From assembly GCA_022457065.1 (NCBI GenBank), contig JAJGBQ010000001.1:3286001-3350000 (forward strand): a stretch of 64,000 nucleotides of DNA, written 5' to 3'. The stretch is from Curvularia sp. ZM96. Taxonomy: Eukaryota; Ascomycota; Dothideomycetes; Pleosporales; Pleosporaceae. The notes under the pieces were generated by a model that was given only the letters and a program-made list of their open reading frames with translations, searched no databases and had not been told where the DNA came from. Positions 51,508 through 62,090 of the stretch are shown here, in pieces (positions within the stretch are counted from its first letter, which is position 1; every line of letters begins with the position of its first letter). Position numbers and translations under genes: made by a program.

Positions 51508-52281
51508 TCAATCTTGCCTGCCCTTGAGTAACCGCTTCGTCACCTTGTCCTTCTCGATGATGTAGACGTGTGCGCCCCAGCCCGAAAGTGCGTCTCGGTC
51601 CACAGCGTTGAGAAGCGCCTGCGAAACGGTCTCGAAAAGGTCTTCTGGGCCCTAGGCAAGGAGTTAGCAAAACAGGCTCAGAGCCAAAGTAGCGTTGGAA
51701 TGACATACCAGATCCGGCTCCCACAGCCCCTCACATGTACCAAATAGCTGGTCGCTTGCTGTGCCGCTTACAATGAAGTCTTTTGCAAAGTCGATACATC
51801 CAATGCTGTCAAACCCGCAGATGAAGGGCTTTCCGGTTGTCTGATTGATACCCGCAATCACTGGGCTGATAAAGTATGGACCGAAGCGTCTCTCATATAG
51901 ACTTGAGCTGACGAGATTGGCCATGGTCTGGGGGCTGATGTTGCGTTCTTCGCGAAGACGGTACATGTTGACCTTGTAACGGAACAAGTCGGAGACTGTT
52001 GAGACATCGGTGGCAAGGCCAGTCAGACCGAGGAAGACGTCGCCGTACTGGAAGATCTTGGGGAAGTTGTTGGACACAGTGAGGGCCTGCATGCCGAGGC
52101 GGAGGTCGCAAGCTATGGCTACGCAGTCCTTGCCCACCATTGCCACGCAAGCGCCGCCGTCTGTTGGAGATTGTTAGATGGGTATGCGAAACGGTCGTGG
52201 CAGAAGCGTACTTATGGAGAATGGTGACGACTGTTGCGATTAGCTGTATGTTGTACTGACGGAGTGCGGGGAGCTTACCAT
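51508..52281 (-). CDS. PUP3: 20S proteasome subunit beta3 (Pup3), 205 aa
   Basis: Four exons: ATG alone (52281-52279), a 19-nt microexon (52230-52212), 52160-51709 and 51651-51508. Joined, the start reads MSSPFSINGGACVAMVGKDC, which fits fungal Pup3. The rest has VAIACDLRLG, YGDVFLGLTGLATDV, RYKVNMYRLREER, LYERRFGPYF, GFDSIGCIDFAKDFIVSGTA and ends IIEKDKVTKRLLKGRQD. The length matches the budding yeast subunit. Pup3 is a non-catalytic beta subunit of the proteasome core, and the Thr of catalytic subunits is absent as expected. It is divergent from the mL59 gene with 284 bp between ATGs. Confidence 0.93.
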
Positions 52282-52565
52282 GGCTACGAGAGTAACGTTA
52301 TGTCAAGCTAATCTTGTAGACAGCTGCAGCAACAGTAACAACAGTAAAAGGGTACTCTGGTCGGGTTTAGAAGCAAAAGGTGGTGTTGTAGTGGCCGTAG
52401 TTGTGGTGCACCCAGGTAGCAGCTCAGTACGCGGCGGCGCGAGCAAGCTCCACCCTAGGACAAGGCTACTTTCGCAGCTTAAGCCCGTCTTGGCGCCGGG
52501 AACTTTTGATATCCACGCCTGCACGCCCGCATCGGAATTGCAACACGCCCAGATACACAGACAAG
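52282..52565. promoter_or_regulatory. Divergent promoter of PUP3 and the mL59 gene
   Basis: 284 bp between the two ATGs, with a CAG/AGT-rich tract near 52320-52350. No canonical PACE box (GGTGGCAAA) was found by eye. Confidence 0.5.
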
Positions 52566-53213
52566 ATGAGCGCCCCAAAAACAGTCGAGATTGCGAAATC
52601 ACTGCCGCCGCGCTTACTGCGCTTTTTCGAAAAATACCCTCCGCCGGCGCTGTTTCCCAACCTCGCATCTCGACCCTCAAATCTGTTGCCGACATCACAA
52701 GCGACGGCTGCCACCACCACGATCATATCAACGACCCCGCCCACAGACCCCAATGCGCCAATGGGAGAGACATCGGCACCGGACGTCCTACCGGTACCCT
52801 CAAACGCACCCAGAAATTCAAACATACCGCCAGAAGCACACAATCTCCCGTACCCAAATCCCTTCCTGCCCCACAAGAACTTTGCAACCGGGCGATGGCA
52901 GGGTCCCGCCTACGGACTGCGCAAACAAGCCGACCTGGTCAAACTCGCTTCTGAGCACGGCGTCGTTGACTTGTTGCCGTGGACGGTCAAAAAGCCAGGG
53001 GAGAAGGAGCGGTTGCGGGCAGAGAGAGGTCTGCAGGTCAAGGGCACGGGCGAGGGACAAAAGGTTAAGGGAAAGCTATGGGAAAGGACGCTCAAGGGAC
53101 GCTTGGAGATGAGGAGACAGGCCATGTTGAACATGCCAGCCCTGATTCAGGAATGGAAGCAGAAGGGGCACGGCAGGGGCTGGAAGAAGTGGCCGAGTGG
53201 AAGGGCCAAATAG
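52566..53213 (+). CDS. MRPL25: Mitochondrial 54S ribosomal protein mL59 (MrpL25), 215 aa
   Basis: A single exon. ATG at 52566 opens MSAPKTVEIAKSLPPRLLRF, a basic amphipathic start typical of this protein. A Ser/Thr/Pro-rich variable part follows, then the conserved block PNPFLPHKNFATGRWQGPAY, LRKQADLVKLASEHGVVDLL, and a Lys/Arg-rich C-terminal tail (KGKLWERTLKGRLEMRRQAM, then HGRGWKKWP) that would contact rRNA. It is a fungal-specific subunit of the mitochondrial large ribosomal subunit. Confidence 0.88.
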   Translation: MSAPKTVEIAKSLPPRLLRFFEKYPPPALFPNLASRPSNLLPTSQATAATTTIISTTPPTDPNAPMGETSAPDVLPVPSNAPRNSNIPPEAHNLPYPNPFLPHKNFATGRWQGPAYGLRKQADLVKLASEHGVVDLLPWTVKKPGEKERLRAERGLQVKGTGEGQKVKGKLWERTLKGRLEMRRQAMLNMPALIQEWKQKGHGRGWKKWPSGRAK

Positions 53214-53545
53214 GGCCATTGGCTTTGAGTGTTGAGCAGGTGGCAGCAGTTTTCTTCTTCTCTCTCTGAGACCCAAATGTATTATGCGTGAATCAAACTC
53301 CATTTCATTGATGCGACACGACATGAATAGAGTCGGCTTGCGAACTTGACGGGAACAAAAGTAAAAGTACTGATTGGGTATCCTCCGAATGAAATCTATC
53401 TCTCTAAACAAGACACTGATGCATCCTGTGTGGATGTTCAACAGAATGACTCTGGGTACAACGCAGAGACTATGCATGTGTCGCCACGCGCAGCAAGGTG
53501 AGTTGCAGTCTACTTAGTTGGCTCATGAAGACAGTCATGCTTTTT
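53214..53545. other. Intergenic region between converging genes
   Basis: 332 bp of 3' flanks. Nothing else is seen. Confidence 0.5.
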
Positions 53546-54555
53546 TTACATGACCATCTCTTCGTCTCCATAACCAGCCTGTAAGCCATACTCGCGAGCA
53601 AAAGCATAGGCTCCGTAGTTGTTCTCCATGTCGATTACACTGCCCACATTCTTCTGCCAGAGGCCGTTTCCGGTGTTGTACACCGGGTCAGTGGCCTGGT
53701 TGTATCTGGACGCCTCTTTGAGAGCTTCTTGGGCTCGTGCCGACTCTTCATACTCACGCATAGCCATCATCTCGTAACCCGAAGACATGTATGGCTCAGC
53801 ACTGGCTACGACCATGCTCTGTTCTTGTTCTTGTTGCTGTTGCTGTTGCAGAGCATTTTGACGGGCAGCATCCTCAGCTTGTTGCCGTTCAAATCTCAGC
53901 TTTGCCATGGCTTCTTCCTGTGCCAGACTGGTCGGAGGCCAGTCGTAGAGCTGCCTCGACATGTTGTAGTCAGTGCCTGCTGGGTGCCCCTGACGTCCTG
54001 AAGGAGGCGAGATGCGCCATAACTCCAAGAGACGCAGGCGCTGGTCGTCATCCGCGTTTCTGAATAAATCGATCTGCGAAGGGAAGAGTAGGGTTGGGTC
54101 AATGCTATTCCTGACAAGGATAGCCTCCAGATCCGACTCGTTAATTTGTGTCTTCAGAACTGGTTCCGAGGCACTGCGGAGTGGAACGTGGTGCGAGTGA
54201 GTGTAGTGCTGGGAAGCGTAGACGATGTGCTTGGGGGCCTGCTCTGGCTCTGGCTCTGGCTCTGACTGCTGGACTGGCTGGACTGGTGGTGCCTGCGTGT
54301 GCGAGAGTTTCATGTTGGCTGAGAATAGCCTGGCAAGCTCATCTTGCTGCATGTTTGCGTCGTGTTCGGCTTTGGGCTGGATGTTGATACCTGTAGATAT
54401 TACGCCACACTGTGACGTAGTGTTAGTGGGGGTTAGGGGGCAGAGATGTGACGGCTTACATGGGAGCAAGAAATGTTCTGGGAAAAAGCAAAAGGGCTAA
54501 ATGAGACGGGAGTGTCGTAGGAGCAGGAGCAGTGGTGGAGCAGCATGGGCTGCAT
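53546..54555 (-). CDS. Uncharacterised Gln-rich fungal protein, 319 aa
   Basis: Exon 1 is 54555-54460 and exon 2 is 54409-53546, with a 50-bp intron (GTAAGC...CACAG). The join creates CSHCGVISTGINIQP, which with CSC upstream suggests a small N-terminal Cys cluster. Downstream are EPEPEPEQ, a conserved helical part (INESDLEAILVRNSIDPTLL, FRNADDDQRLRLLELWRISP), a Gln tract (LQQQQQQEQEQ) and a Glu/Ala/Tyr-rich end. No enzyme motif is recognised. The helical part and the short Cys cluster suggest a regulatory or adaptor protein, but nothing names it. The model of exon 1 is supported only by frame and splice signals. Confidence 0.6.
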
Positions 54556-55555
54556 GTCTTTGTGCTGGGGGTTCAACGGCAGGGTTGGGATATGTGGGGT
54601 AATTTGTGGTAATGGCAGGATGAGCACAGTCCAAAGAAGGAGCGAGAGGCAATGTATGTATGCAAGCCGACAAAAAGGTGGAAGGAGCAAGATACGGGTG
54701 CCTGGATGGCTGTGTTGCTAGGCGTAGTGTGGTGTGGTGTCGAGCGTACTTGTATATAGAGCCGCAGTTCTGGGCGTGTACGTTGGGCGCTGATGAGAAT
54801 GGACGAGTTAGGACACAGAGGGAGAAACGAAGTCAGACACGAACAAAAAGACTTGGAGCGGGTCAGGAATCAGCCGGTAGCAGCGACGTGGTCGAGGTCC
54901 CTTAAGTAGTCCCGCCCGGTGCAGCGTGTTGGCAGGTCATGCGTGAGGGCGGGCGGGCTGGTGGTGATGAATTTGTCGGCCAACGGTGCAGTTAGTGTCT
55001 AGGTTGAAACCCAACCTGTTCGGCTAGTCTGTCGACAGCCAATCGAGGAGCCGTAGAGGGCATCAACAGTGGTCGGGCCTGGGACGACAACTCATCAACT
55101 GTTATGTAGAGGCGTCTGCACCCGTCGCACTCGAGGGGTGCCGGCGGAAGAAGCCGGCATGGGCCGACCGCAAGTCGCTGCCGCCGCGACGGACACCATG
55201 GCGCCAAACATGCGACAAACAAACACATGCTATGCAAAGACAATAGAGAGTCGGAGCCTGGATATGTTCCCCCCGTGACGCTGTCCGGTCTGGGTCTAGG
55301 CCGAGCGAACACAACCATGTCCATGTAAGGAATGTCGGCGGAGCGGTTTGCTTGGCGCGCTAGTGAGCTGCTGCTCGACTGGAGCTTGCGCAGATACACC
55401 ATTGCCTAGCATCCCATCCCCGACTACGCCTGCCCACGACCACGCTCGACCTTGGCTAATTCTCGACTTGAATCATTCACCCCTAGTTGCTCCCGGAGGT
55501 CTGCAGCAACACACCCTACCATCCTACATAGCTCTTCAATTCCCCACTCATCACC
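54556..55555. other. Intergenic region, divergent promoters of the Gln-rich gene and PRE10
   Basis: 1 kb. No gene is seen. C-rich leader near 55410-55555. Confidence 0.5.
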
Positions 55556-56542
55556 ATGGTAAACACTCCCCCGCCCGCTCTACACACTCCCCAGTCAAAC
55601 TAAGCTAACCCGTGTCTAGACATCAATAGGCACAGGTTACGACCTGTCCAACTCGGTCTTCTCGCCCGACGGTCGCAACTTCCAGGTCGAGTATGCAGTA
55701 AAGGCAGTGGAGAACGGCGGCACAGCGCTCGGCATCAGGTGCAAGGACGGTGTCGTGCTCGCCCTCGAGAAGCTCGTCAGCAGCAAGTTGATAAAGCCCG
55801 GCGCCAACAAGCGGATAGCAACTGTCGACCGTAACATGGGCGTCGTCTCCTCCGGTCTGCTCCCCGACGGTCGCCACTTTGTCTCCCGAGCCCGTGATGA
55901 GGCGGCACAATGGCGGCAGCTCTACAAGGCCCCCATCCCTTCATCCTCTCTTGCCGACCGCATGGGAAGCTACGTCCAAGCATACACACTCTACTCGAGT
56001 GTACGACCATTCGGCATAACCGCCATCATTGCCGGCTGGGACTCTGAGGCCGAGCTGCCTGTAGACGGCCAAGTTGGCTCGGGCCCTTCTGTTGGTTCGG
56101 GAGGCAAGCGTGAGGGTGCAAAGCACGGGGGTCCATCCCTCTACATGATTGAGCCTAGTGGCCTCTATTGGGTATGAAAAAGAATATCACTGCCATAACA
56201 TGACCAATGGCTAATCCGTCCCAGGGCTACTACGGTGCAGCCACAGGCAAAGGCCGCCAGGTCGCCAAGTCGGAGCTCGAGAAGCTGAACCTACATGAGG
56301 GCCAGCTGTCGTTAGAGGAGGGTGTCAAGGAGGCAGCGCGCATCATTTACGTCGCACACGATGACAACAAGGACAAGGAATTTGAGCTAGAAATGACCTG
56401 GATCAGCAATCTGGATGGACCAACCAAGGGCAGACACGAGGAAGTGCCCAAGGATATTCGGGAAGAGGCTGAGAGACTGGCAAAGAAGGCTCTAGAGGGA
56501 GATGATGATGACGATGACGAGGAGGAGAAGATGGAAGAGTAG
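55556..56542 (+). CDS. PRE10: 20S proteasome subunit alpha7 (Pre10), 290 aa
   Basis: Exon 1 is the ATG alone (55556-55558, context CACCATGG). Exon 2 is 55620-56171 and exon 3 is 56225-56542, with introns of 61 and 53 bp. The product starts MTSIGTGYDLSNSVFSPDGR, the alpha-subunit signature, then FQVEYAVKAVENGGTALGI. Later come GVVSSGLLPDGRHFVSRARD, YVQAYTLYSSVRPFGITAII, YMIEPSGLYWGYYGAATGKG and an acidic tail (GDDDDDDEEEKMEE) typical of the Pre10/PSMA3 subunit. A Gly/Ser insert (GQVGSGPSVGSGG) between strands is larger than in yeast. It forms part of the outer ring of the proteasome core. Another proteasome subunit gene, PUP3, lies 3.3 kb away. Confidence 0.94.
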
Positions 56543-56938
56543 ACGGCTGCTCCATGCTAGGTGCATAAAAGTACACACCCTGACGATGCGTAACGAGCGG
56601 CTTTTCCACAGGCCTTGACGATCAAATGAACAAGATTCACAAGTAGACGACCAGTACAAGCGTGTTCACATGTCGGCCCGCTTGCTTACCATGCTTTCGC
56701 CTTGCCTCGTCTCGTCTCAGCCTTGCCTGCCGCTTGGGGGTAGCGCCGCGGCAGTGGCAGTGATTATAAGTACCCGCGTCATCGAGACGCAGGTACGTCC
56801 GCCCCACTAGCGCGCGTCATTGCCAACAACACTCCGCCTTGAACGTCCCTTTTTATACCATTCTTGCGTCGCGCGTACCTTGTTTGCTTCCAGTCCCAAT
56901 CGTCGTGATCTTCTTGCAGCTTTTCTTTTCCCTCGATA
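56543..56938. other. Intergenic region
   Basis: 396 bp, with the PRE10 3' end and the promoter of the phosphatase gene. Nothing else is seen. Confidence 0.5.
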
Positions 56939-57770
56939 ATGGCACCCAAACTTGTACTTATCCGCCACGCTCAAGCGCAGCACAATGCCACCAACGACTG
57001 GTCCATCCGTGACCCTCCACTCACGGAGCTCGGTGAGCAGCAATGTCGCGAGTTGCACGAGCATCTCAAGGAGACCAAGATCGGCAACGAAATCGAACTC
57101 ATTGTTGTGAGCGCACAAAGAAGAACGCTGCAGACAGCCACCATTGGACTGGACTGGCTCATCAAGAAGGGCACCAAGGGTAAGAAATAAAAGTATTGCG
57201 GAGCGGTGAATGACTTCAAGCGGCTAACGGGAGGCAATTGCAGTCATTCCCGACGCAAACTGGCAAGAAAACGCAGACAAGCCCTGCGACACAGGAACCC
57301 CACTCGACGTCATCTCCAAGGAGTTCCCCCAGTATGACTTTTCCGTCGTCGACCCCTCGTTCCCAGACAAGACGACCAACGGTCCCAAGAACCCATATGC
57401 TTTTACCGAAAAGGCCATTGTCGCGCGTGGCCAGACCTGTCTCCGCAACCTGTACTCGCGGCCCGAAAAGGTCATTGCCGTGGTCTCGCATTCTGGCTTC
57501 CTGCGCACCGCCATCTGCAATCGCATGTTCTTCAATGCCGATTACCGCGTGTTTGACTTTGACGAAGAGGCTATGAAGAAGCAGCCGGGCACCTTTGTGC
57601 TAAAGGAGAGTGACGAGACGGACAAGAATGGTGGCGGCATGGGCAGGAGCGACGTTGGCGTCTTTGGCATTGTGCCCGGAGACTTTCCGCCAGAGACGGA
57701 CGAGGAAGAAGCTGCTAAGAAGGCCGACAAGGTGGACGATGAAGCTGTCAAGGAGAAGCCTAGTGCTTGA
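56939..57770 (+). CDS. Histidine phosphatase (phosphoglycerate mutase-like) family protein, 255 aa
   Basis: Exons 56939-57179 and 57244-57770, with a 64-bp intron. The catalytic His motif is KLVLIRHAQAQHN near the N-terminus. PLTELGEQQCREL and VSAQRRTLQTA follow, and the second His is in AVVSHSGFLRTAI. These define the branch-1 histidine phosphatase superfamily. The length and layout resemble fungal SPAC5H10.03/YOR283W-like phosphatases rather than glycolytic mutase. The C-terminus is an acidic/lysine-rich tail. The substrate is unknown. Likely cytosolic. Confidence 0.88.
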
Positions 57771-58021
57771 TCTGCCCTGGCTGTTGTCTGGATACCCACG
57801 CAGACACACATGGTCCATTAAAGGGTCCATCGTGGTGTGACACGCGTAATTACATAGTCCTTCTCAATCAGCATTTCTGGGAGTGCCGCACTCTGCGCTG
57901 GCCTGATAGACATTTAGAACTACAAGAAGAAAAGACGCCATTTTAGCTCAGTGACATGTTCTTCTCTTTTCCTTTGAAGTCTCCCCTCACCCTACCTCAC
58001 TGCCCGTATTCGGTCTTCATT

Positions 58022-59162
58022 TCACCAGCCGGTCCGGGCAAACTGAAGATGATGCATCCAGCGCTTGTATTTCCCTTCCCACGCGGCATTGAACGCAGCC
58101 ATCGCTTCTTCTTCCTTGGCTCCCCTGATTGCCAGACTGACTGCGTGGCCGTAGAGTGCATGGAGCTCTGTGCTTGCTTGTGCGAGGCTATGGTTGTTCA
58201 GAAACACTGCAAGCGGATCTTTAGACCAGCGAGTCCCAACGTGAATTTCGACGGTTTGCAGCGTGACTGGCTTCGGGGACGCTTGGGCGGTCTCACTGCC
58301 ATCATTTCGCTGCGGTTGCAGACTTGTCGTCAGTCTGCGAAACTGCAGTAAAGGCTGTATCCATTTCTCTCGCAAGTTGAACTTGGGTGCGCCCTCGTGG
58401 AGCTGAACCCAGACTTGTAGCTCTTGCAGACCGACGAGCTGCTTTGAAGCGGCCTTGCATACTTTGACCCTAAGAAGCATTAAAGTAGTTGGTGACTGTT
58501 CAGTCACTGTGCGAGGGAATACGATGTGAGAGGGGGAAAAGCATAGATCTGAGGGCAAGTACTGCTACACTTCTGACTCACCAGCTCTGATGGTGCCTAT
58601 CCTGCCAAACCTGATCATCAGTCCTCTCAGGAGGGCCATACGTGTTGTAGTGGAGATGAAGCTTTGTGATCTGTTGCAAGCTTGCACGAGACACGGTATC
58701 GAAGAAGCGATGCATGCGCTTGGGTGCATTGAATACGAAGACTGTCTTGCTGTAGGGGAAGGACGCCGTCTCGAGGTAGACTTGCTTGCATACAAGATTC
58801 AAGGCGTATAGTGAACTAAGCCAGTTGGTTTGCAGGCCGTGCAAGACATTATACTTGCCCAATGTTCTAGAGAAGCGCACGACAGTTGGGGGAACCTCAT
58901 TGGATTTGGCACCAAGTTTGACAGTTTTGTCTTGACAGGAAACCAGCCCTGACCTGAGCTTGACGGTTCGGGGCTCTCGTTCTTTCAGTTGACTGCCTTT
59001 AGCGACTATTTCACAGTGGTAGTCCTGGTCGAAATAGAAAGTGTAGATCCGGTTCCTGATTTCTCCTGGTAGAGCCAAGAAGCCCCGCTGCCGTTTGGCT
59101 GGGCGCATTGCGGGTCTGTGGGCGCAAGAGAAGAGAGTCAGTGAAGCTGTGGTGGATAACAT
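58022..59162 (-). CDS. Uncharacterised F-box-like/DUF-type fungal protein, 342 aa
   Basis: Exon 1 is 59162-58582 and exon 2 is 58469-58022. The 112-bp intron was placed with acceptor CTTAG because it keeps frame and gives HHQSWVKVCKAASKQLVGLQ. The start of the domain, RGFLALPGEIRNRIYTFYF, is the F-box-like motif found in many Dothideomycete proteins. SLYALNLVCKQVYLETASFP and FFDTVSRASLQQITKLHLHY follow in the usual order. Such proteins are numerous and poorly known. Whether this F-box-like region binds Skp1 is not established. An alternative start at MRPAKRQR (residue 19) is possible. Confidence 0.7.
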
Positions 59163-59437
59163 GTCAGGATTAGGTACAAGTCTAGTGTATTGAGCTGCAC
59201 TTGACGCAGGGTTAGCTGCAGAAGCTGGGTTAGCTACGAATAAAACCGCGACCAGGTGAAGGTGTGGGAGCGTCTATTCGCCAGGCTCGTCGCGCTGGTA
59301 AAGGAAAGTGGGGAGTAGGTTGGCCAGCCTGGACTGCGAAGGACAAGGGACTCGCCTGGCGCTAGCCCCGCTTGGGATTAATGTAAAGAGCTCCTGCACA
59401 ACAATCGCTGTGCTATCATACCGCCTTGTCAAACACA

Positions 59438-59767
59438 ATGTCTTCGTCGCTCTTCCGCCCACGTATCCTCTTCCGCCAACCTCAATTCTTCGCCACTCGT
59501 GCCTTCAGTGCTTCCCGATCGCCCGCATCCCGCCTCCGCCAGCCAGGTGAACCTACTGGCCCCAACGAACCTCCATCCCACATCTCTGCCCCGCAATCCA
59601 AGTCGCCCCTCAAGGTTTGGCCCATTATCGCCATATTTGCAACAGGCACGTTCCTGTTCAAGAAGATAGTCGATCAGCGCAAGGGTGAGGGCTACCAGCC
59701 AAAAGGACCCATTCAAGGCCATTCGCCCAGCGGTAAGGGACAAGTGAGGCCTTCGCATCCTCACTAG
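59438..59767 (+). CDS. Small mitochondrial membrane protein, 109 aa
   Basis: A single exon; ATG at 59438 (CACAATGTC). The N-terminus (MSSSLFRPRILFRQPQFFAT) is rich in Arg and Phe and lacks acidic residues, as in mitochondrial presequences. RAFSAS fits a processing site. One hydrophobic helix follows (LKVWPIIAIFATGTFLFKKI), then a short hydrophilic tail. The layout suggests an inner-membrane single-pass protein. I do not recognise the family. The UMP-CMP kinase ATG lies 18 bp after its stop, which is very close for fungal genes. Confidence 0.65.
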   Translation: MSSSLFRPRILFRQPQFFATRAFSASRSPASRLRQPGEPTGPNEPPSHISAPQSKSPLKVWPIIAIFATGTFLFKKIVDQRKGEGYQPKGPIQGHSPSGKGQVRPSHPH

Positions 59768-59784
59768 CTTGTTCAGCCGAAACG

Positions 59785-60528
59785 ATGCCAGCCATTGACC
59801 AAATCCCCATTGCTGAACGCACCTCTCCTCTCTGGTCCAAGGATGAGGTAACGGTGCTCTTCGTCCTCGGCGGCCCCGGTGCTGGAAAAGGCACGCAATG
59901 CCAAAAGCTCGTCAGCGACTATGGTTTCAAGCACCTTTCTGCTGGTGACTTGCTGCGCGAGGAGCAGGACCGAGCGGGCAGCGAGTTTGGCGAGATGATC
60001 AAGACATACATCAAGGAGGGTACCATTGTGCCCATGGAGGTGACGATAAAACTCCTCGAGAACGCCATGCGGAGTAGCATGGAGAGCGGCGAGAACAAGA
60101 AGAAGCTGTTTTTGATTGATGGTACGGTCCACATGTCTTCTTCAACACAATGTTAGCATGGCTTCTTACCTTTGTACGCAGGATTCCCGCGCAAGCTCGA
60201 CCAGGCCCATGCCTTTGAGCGCGCTGTGTGCCCTTCCAAGTTCACTCTCTTCTTCGACTGCTCCGAGGGCGTCATGGAGAAGCGGCTCCTCCACCGTGGC
60301 GAGACGTCGGGCCGTGCAGACGACAACCCAGAGAGCATTAGGAAGCGCTTCCGGACATTTGTCGAGACGAGTATGCCCGTCGTCAACGAGTTCGAGTCCC
60401 AGGGCAGGGTGGTCAAGGTCAATGCAGAGCAGGAACCTGATGCCGTCTACAGGGACGTGCAGGCAAGGCTTAAGGAACGCGGCGTAGAACCCATTAACCT
60501 CAAGTTTGTGCAGACGCAAGCTTCATAG
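59785..60528 (+). CDS. URA6: UMP-CMP kinase (uridylate kinase), 227 aa
   Basis: Exons 59785-60121 and 60182-60528, with a 60-bp intron. The P-loop is FVLGGPGAGKGTQCQKLV, followed by HLSAGDLLREEQ (NMP-binding), IDGFPRKLDQA (across the intron), CPSKFTLFFDCSEGVMEKRL, and the LID arginines in RGETSGRADDNPESIRKRF. These define the adenylate kinase family, and the DGFPR and SGRADDN motifs point to the UMP/CMP subfamily. It phosphorylates UMP (and CMP, dUMP) with ATP in pyrimidine nucleotide synthesis. Only 17 bp separate it from the preceding small gene on the same strand, so its promoter must overlap that gene or both share a transcript. Confidence 0.93.
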
Positions 60529-60714
60529 ACAGCACTAGACATGCATATACATACAAAGCATGAGAGTCAATATATCTGAATTGCAATATCTATCCTTTGC
60601 AGCTCGAGGGCTGCAGGTCATGAACCTGGAAAAGCCTTTCGTAATGCATCTATGCCGTCCCTAGCCATTTTGCGAAAGAAACAAACGCACGCTCACCCAA
60701 CATGACATGTTTGC

Positions 60715-62090
60715 TTAGTCCAAATCCTCGTCAATGGCCCTCTGTTGCTGCTTCCTCTGGCCGCCCCTTCCGCCAAACCTCGACGCCATATCTGCCTTTT
60801 GGTCTGCCTTGTTCGCCTCGTCTTCCTTCTCCTGCAAAAACCTCTGCTTCTCCTGCTGGATCACCTGCAACACGCCCTGGAGGCTGTTGCGCCACAAATC
60901 TAATCTTGACGCCACCTCTCGCCACTGGTTGTCGCCGAAAACGCGGTATGTGGAGCGGTGAATGAGGAACGTCTGGTTCAGCTGGCTGAGCTTGCCCTCG
61001 ACGAGACCGGCGCGGATCACGTCAATGACCCACATCTCGACGTCTTCCAGGGGTACCTGCAGCCCCTTTGCAATCTTCTCGTATGGCAGCGATCTTGTCT
61101 GACCCGCCGAGGCAGCCATGGAGGCAAGCGTAAGTAGGCGCATCTTGCGGTTTAGCGCGGCGCCGTCCAGACCAGACTCCTCCACCCAACCGTCATGCTC
61201 GTCCTTGAAGTCGTTGAAATCGTCGAGCAGATCCGAGTTGAAGATCTCGAGGAGCTGGAAGTGGACAGGGTCCGAGTTGCGCAGGGCTTGGATTGAGTCA
61301 AGATCGGTAAGATCCTGGAAGTCGTAGTGCGAAGGGTGCGTGAGCGCGGACTTGAGTGCACGAAGGGAGAGCTCACGGGCCTCGGGGGACGAGGCCTGCT
61401 CCGAGGGAAAGGTCCGGAGCGCGCGCAGCAGATATGTGTATGCCTGCTCGCTCTCTCCAGCATCTGCAGCCACATCGCTCACGGCCAGGTACAGCTTGCG
61501 GGCGTCCTCCTCAGGCGTCTTCCATTCGACTAACCAGCTGTCAAGCTGCTTAAGTTGCGGTCGCAGCGTCTCAAAGTTGGATGTGGCGCGGATAACACGG
61601 AGGATGGCGAGGAGCACTTGGTAGCGGGCCTCGTTGGTCGGCTGGGTCGTATTGAAAATGGTGCTCAGGATGGAGAGGGCGAGGCCGCCGCCGTTGTAGG
61701 GCGAGGACGAGATTGGCGCACTCAGGTTCTGGCACATCTTGGGCAGAAACATGGACACATTGGGCGACTGGTTTACGAGGTGGATAAGCAGGTTGTATGC
61801 CGCGATGAACTCTGCGCACTCATGGTTAGACGGGCCCTTTGGGACGCAGTTGCAGTTGCGGGGCTCCTCATACCCTTCTCTGGCGCCTGGTTGAGCGCCT
61901 GGCTGCCGACAACAAGCTTCTTGAGCACCTCATCCTTCTTGTTCTCCTTGAGCAGCTCGGCGCTCTCGGCCTGGAGGTTGGCGCTCTCGTCGCCCTGGGA
62001 TTTTTTGAGGCTGTCGATGTATTGTGCGAACTCGTCGGTAAGCTCCTCGAAGGTGCCCTCGATGAGCAGCGTGGTCTTGGCGCCCGGCAT
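60715..62090 (-). CDS. Translation initiation factor eIF3 subunit m, PCI-domain protein, 437 aa
   Basis: Exon 1 is 62090-61874 and exon 2 is 61811-60715, with a 62-bp intron. The start is MPGAKTTLLIEGTFEELTDE. The body is helical repeats (AAYNLLIHLVNQSPNVSMFL, RYQVLLAILRVIRATSNFET, YTYLLRALRTF), then a PCI winged helix (MRLLTLASMAASAGQTRSLP, IAKGLQVPLEDVEMWVIDVI, GLVEGKLSQLNQTFLIHRST, YRVFG). The end is Gln/Lys/Arg-rich. The pattern matches eIF3m, not the related COP9 Csn7 family, because YRVFG, WREVASRLDLWRNSL and the length fit eIF3m. It is part of the eIF3 complex that assembles the 43S initiation complex. Confidence 0.9.
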
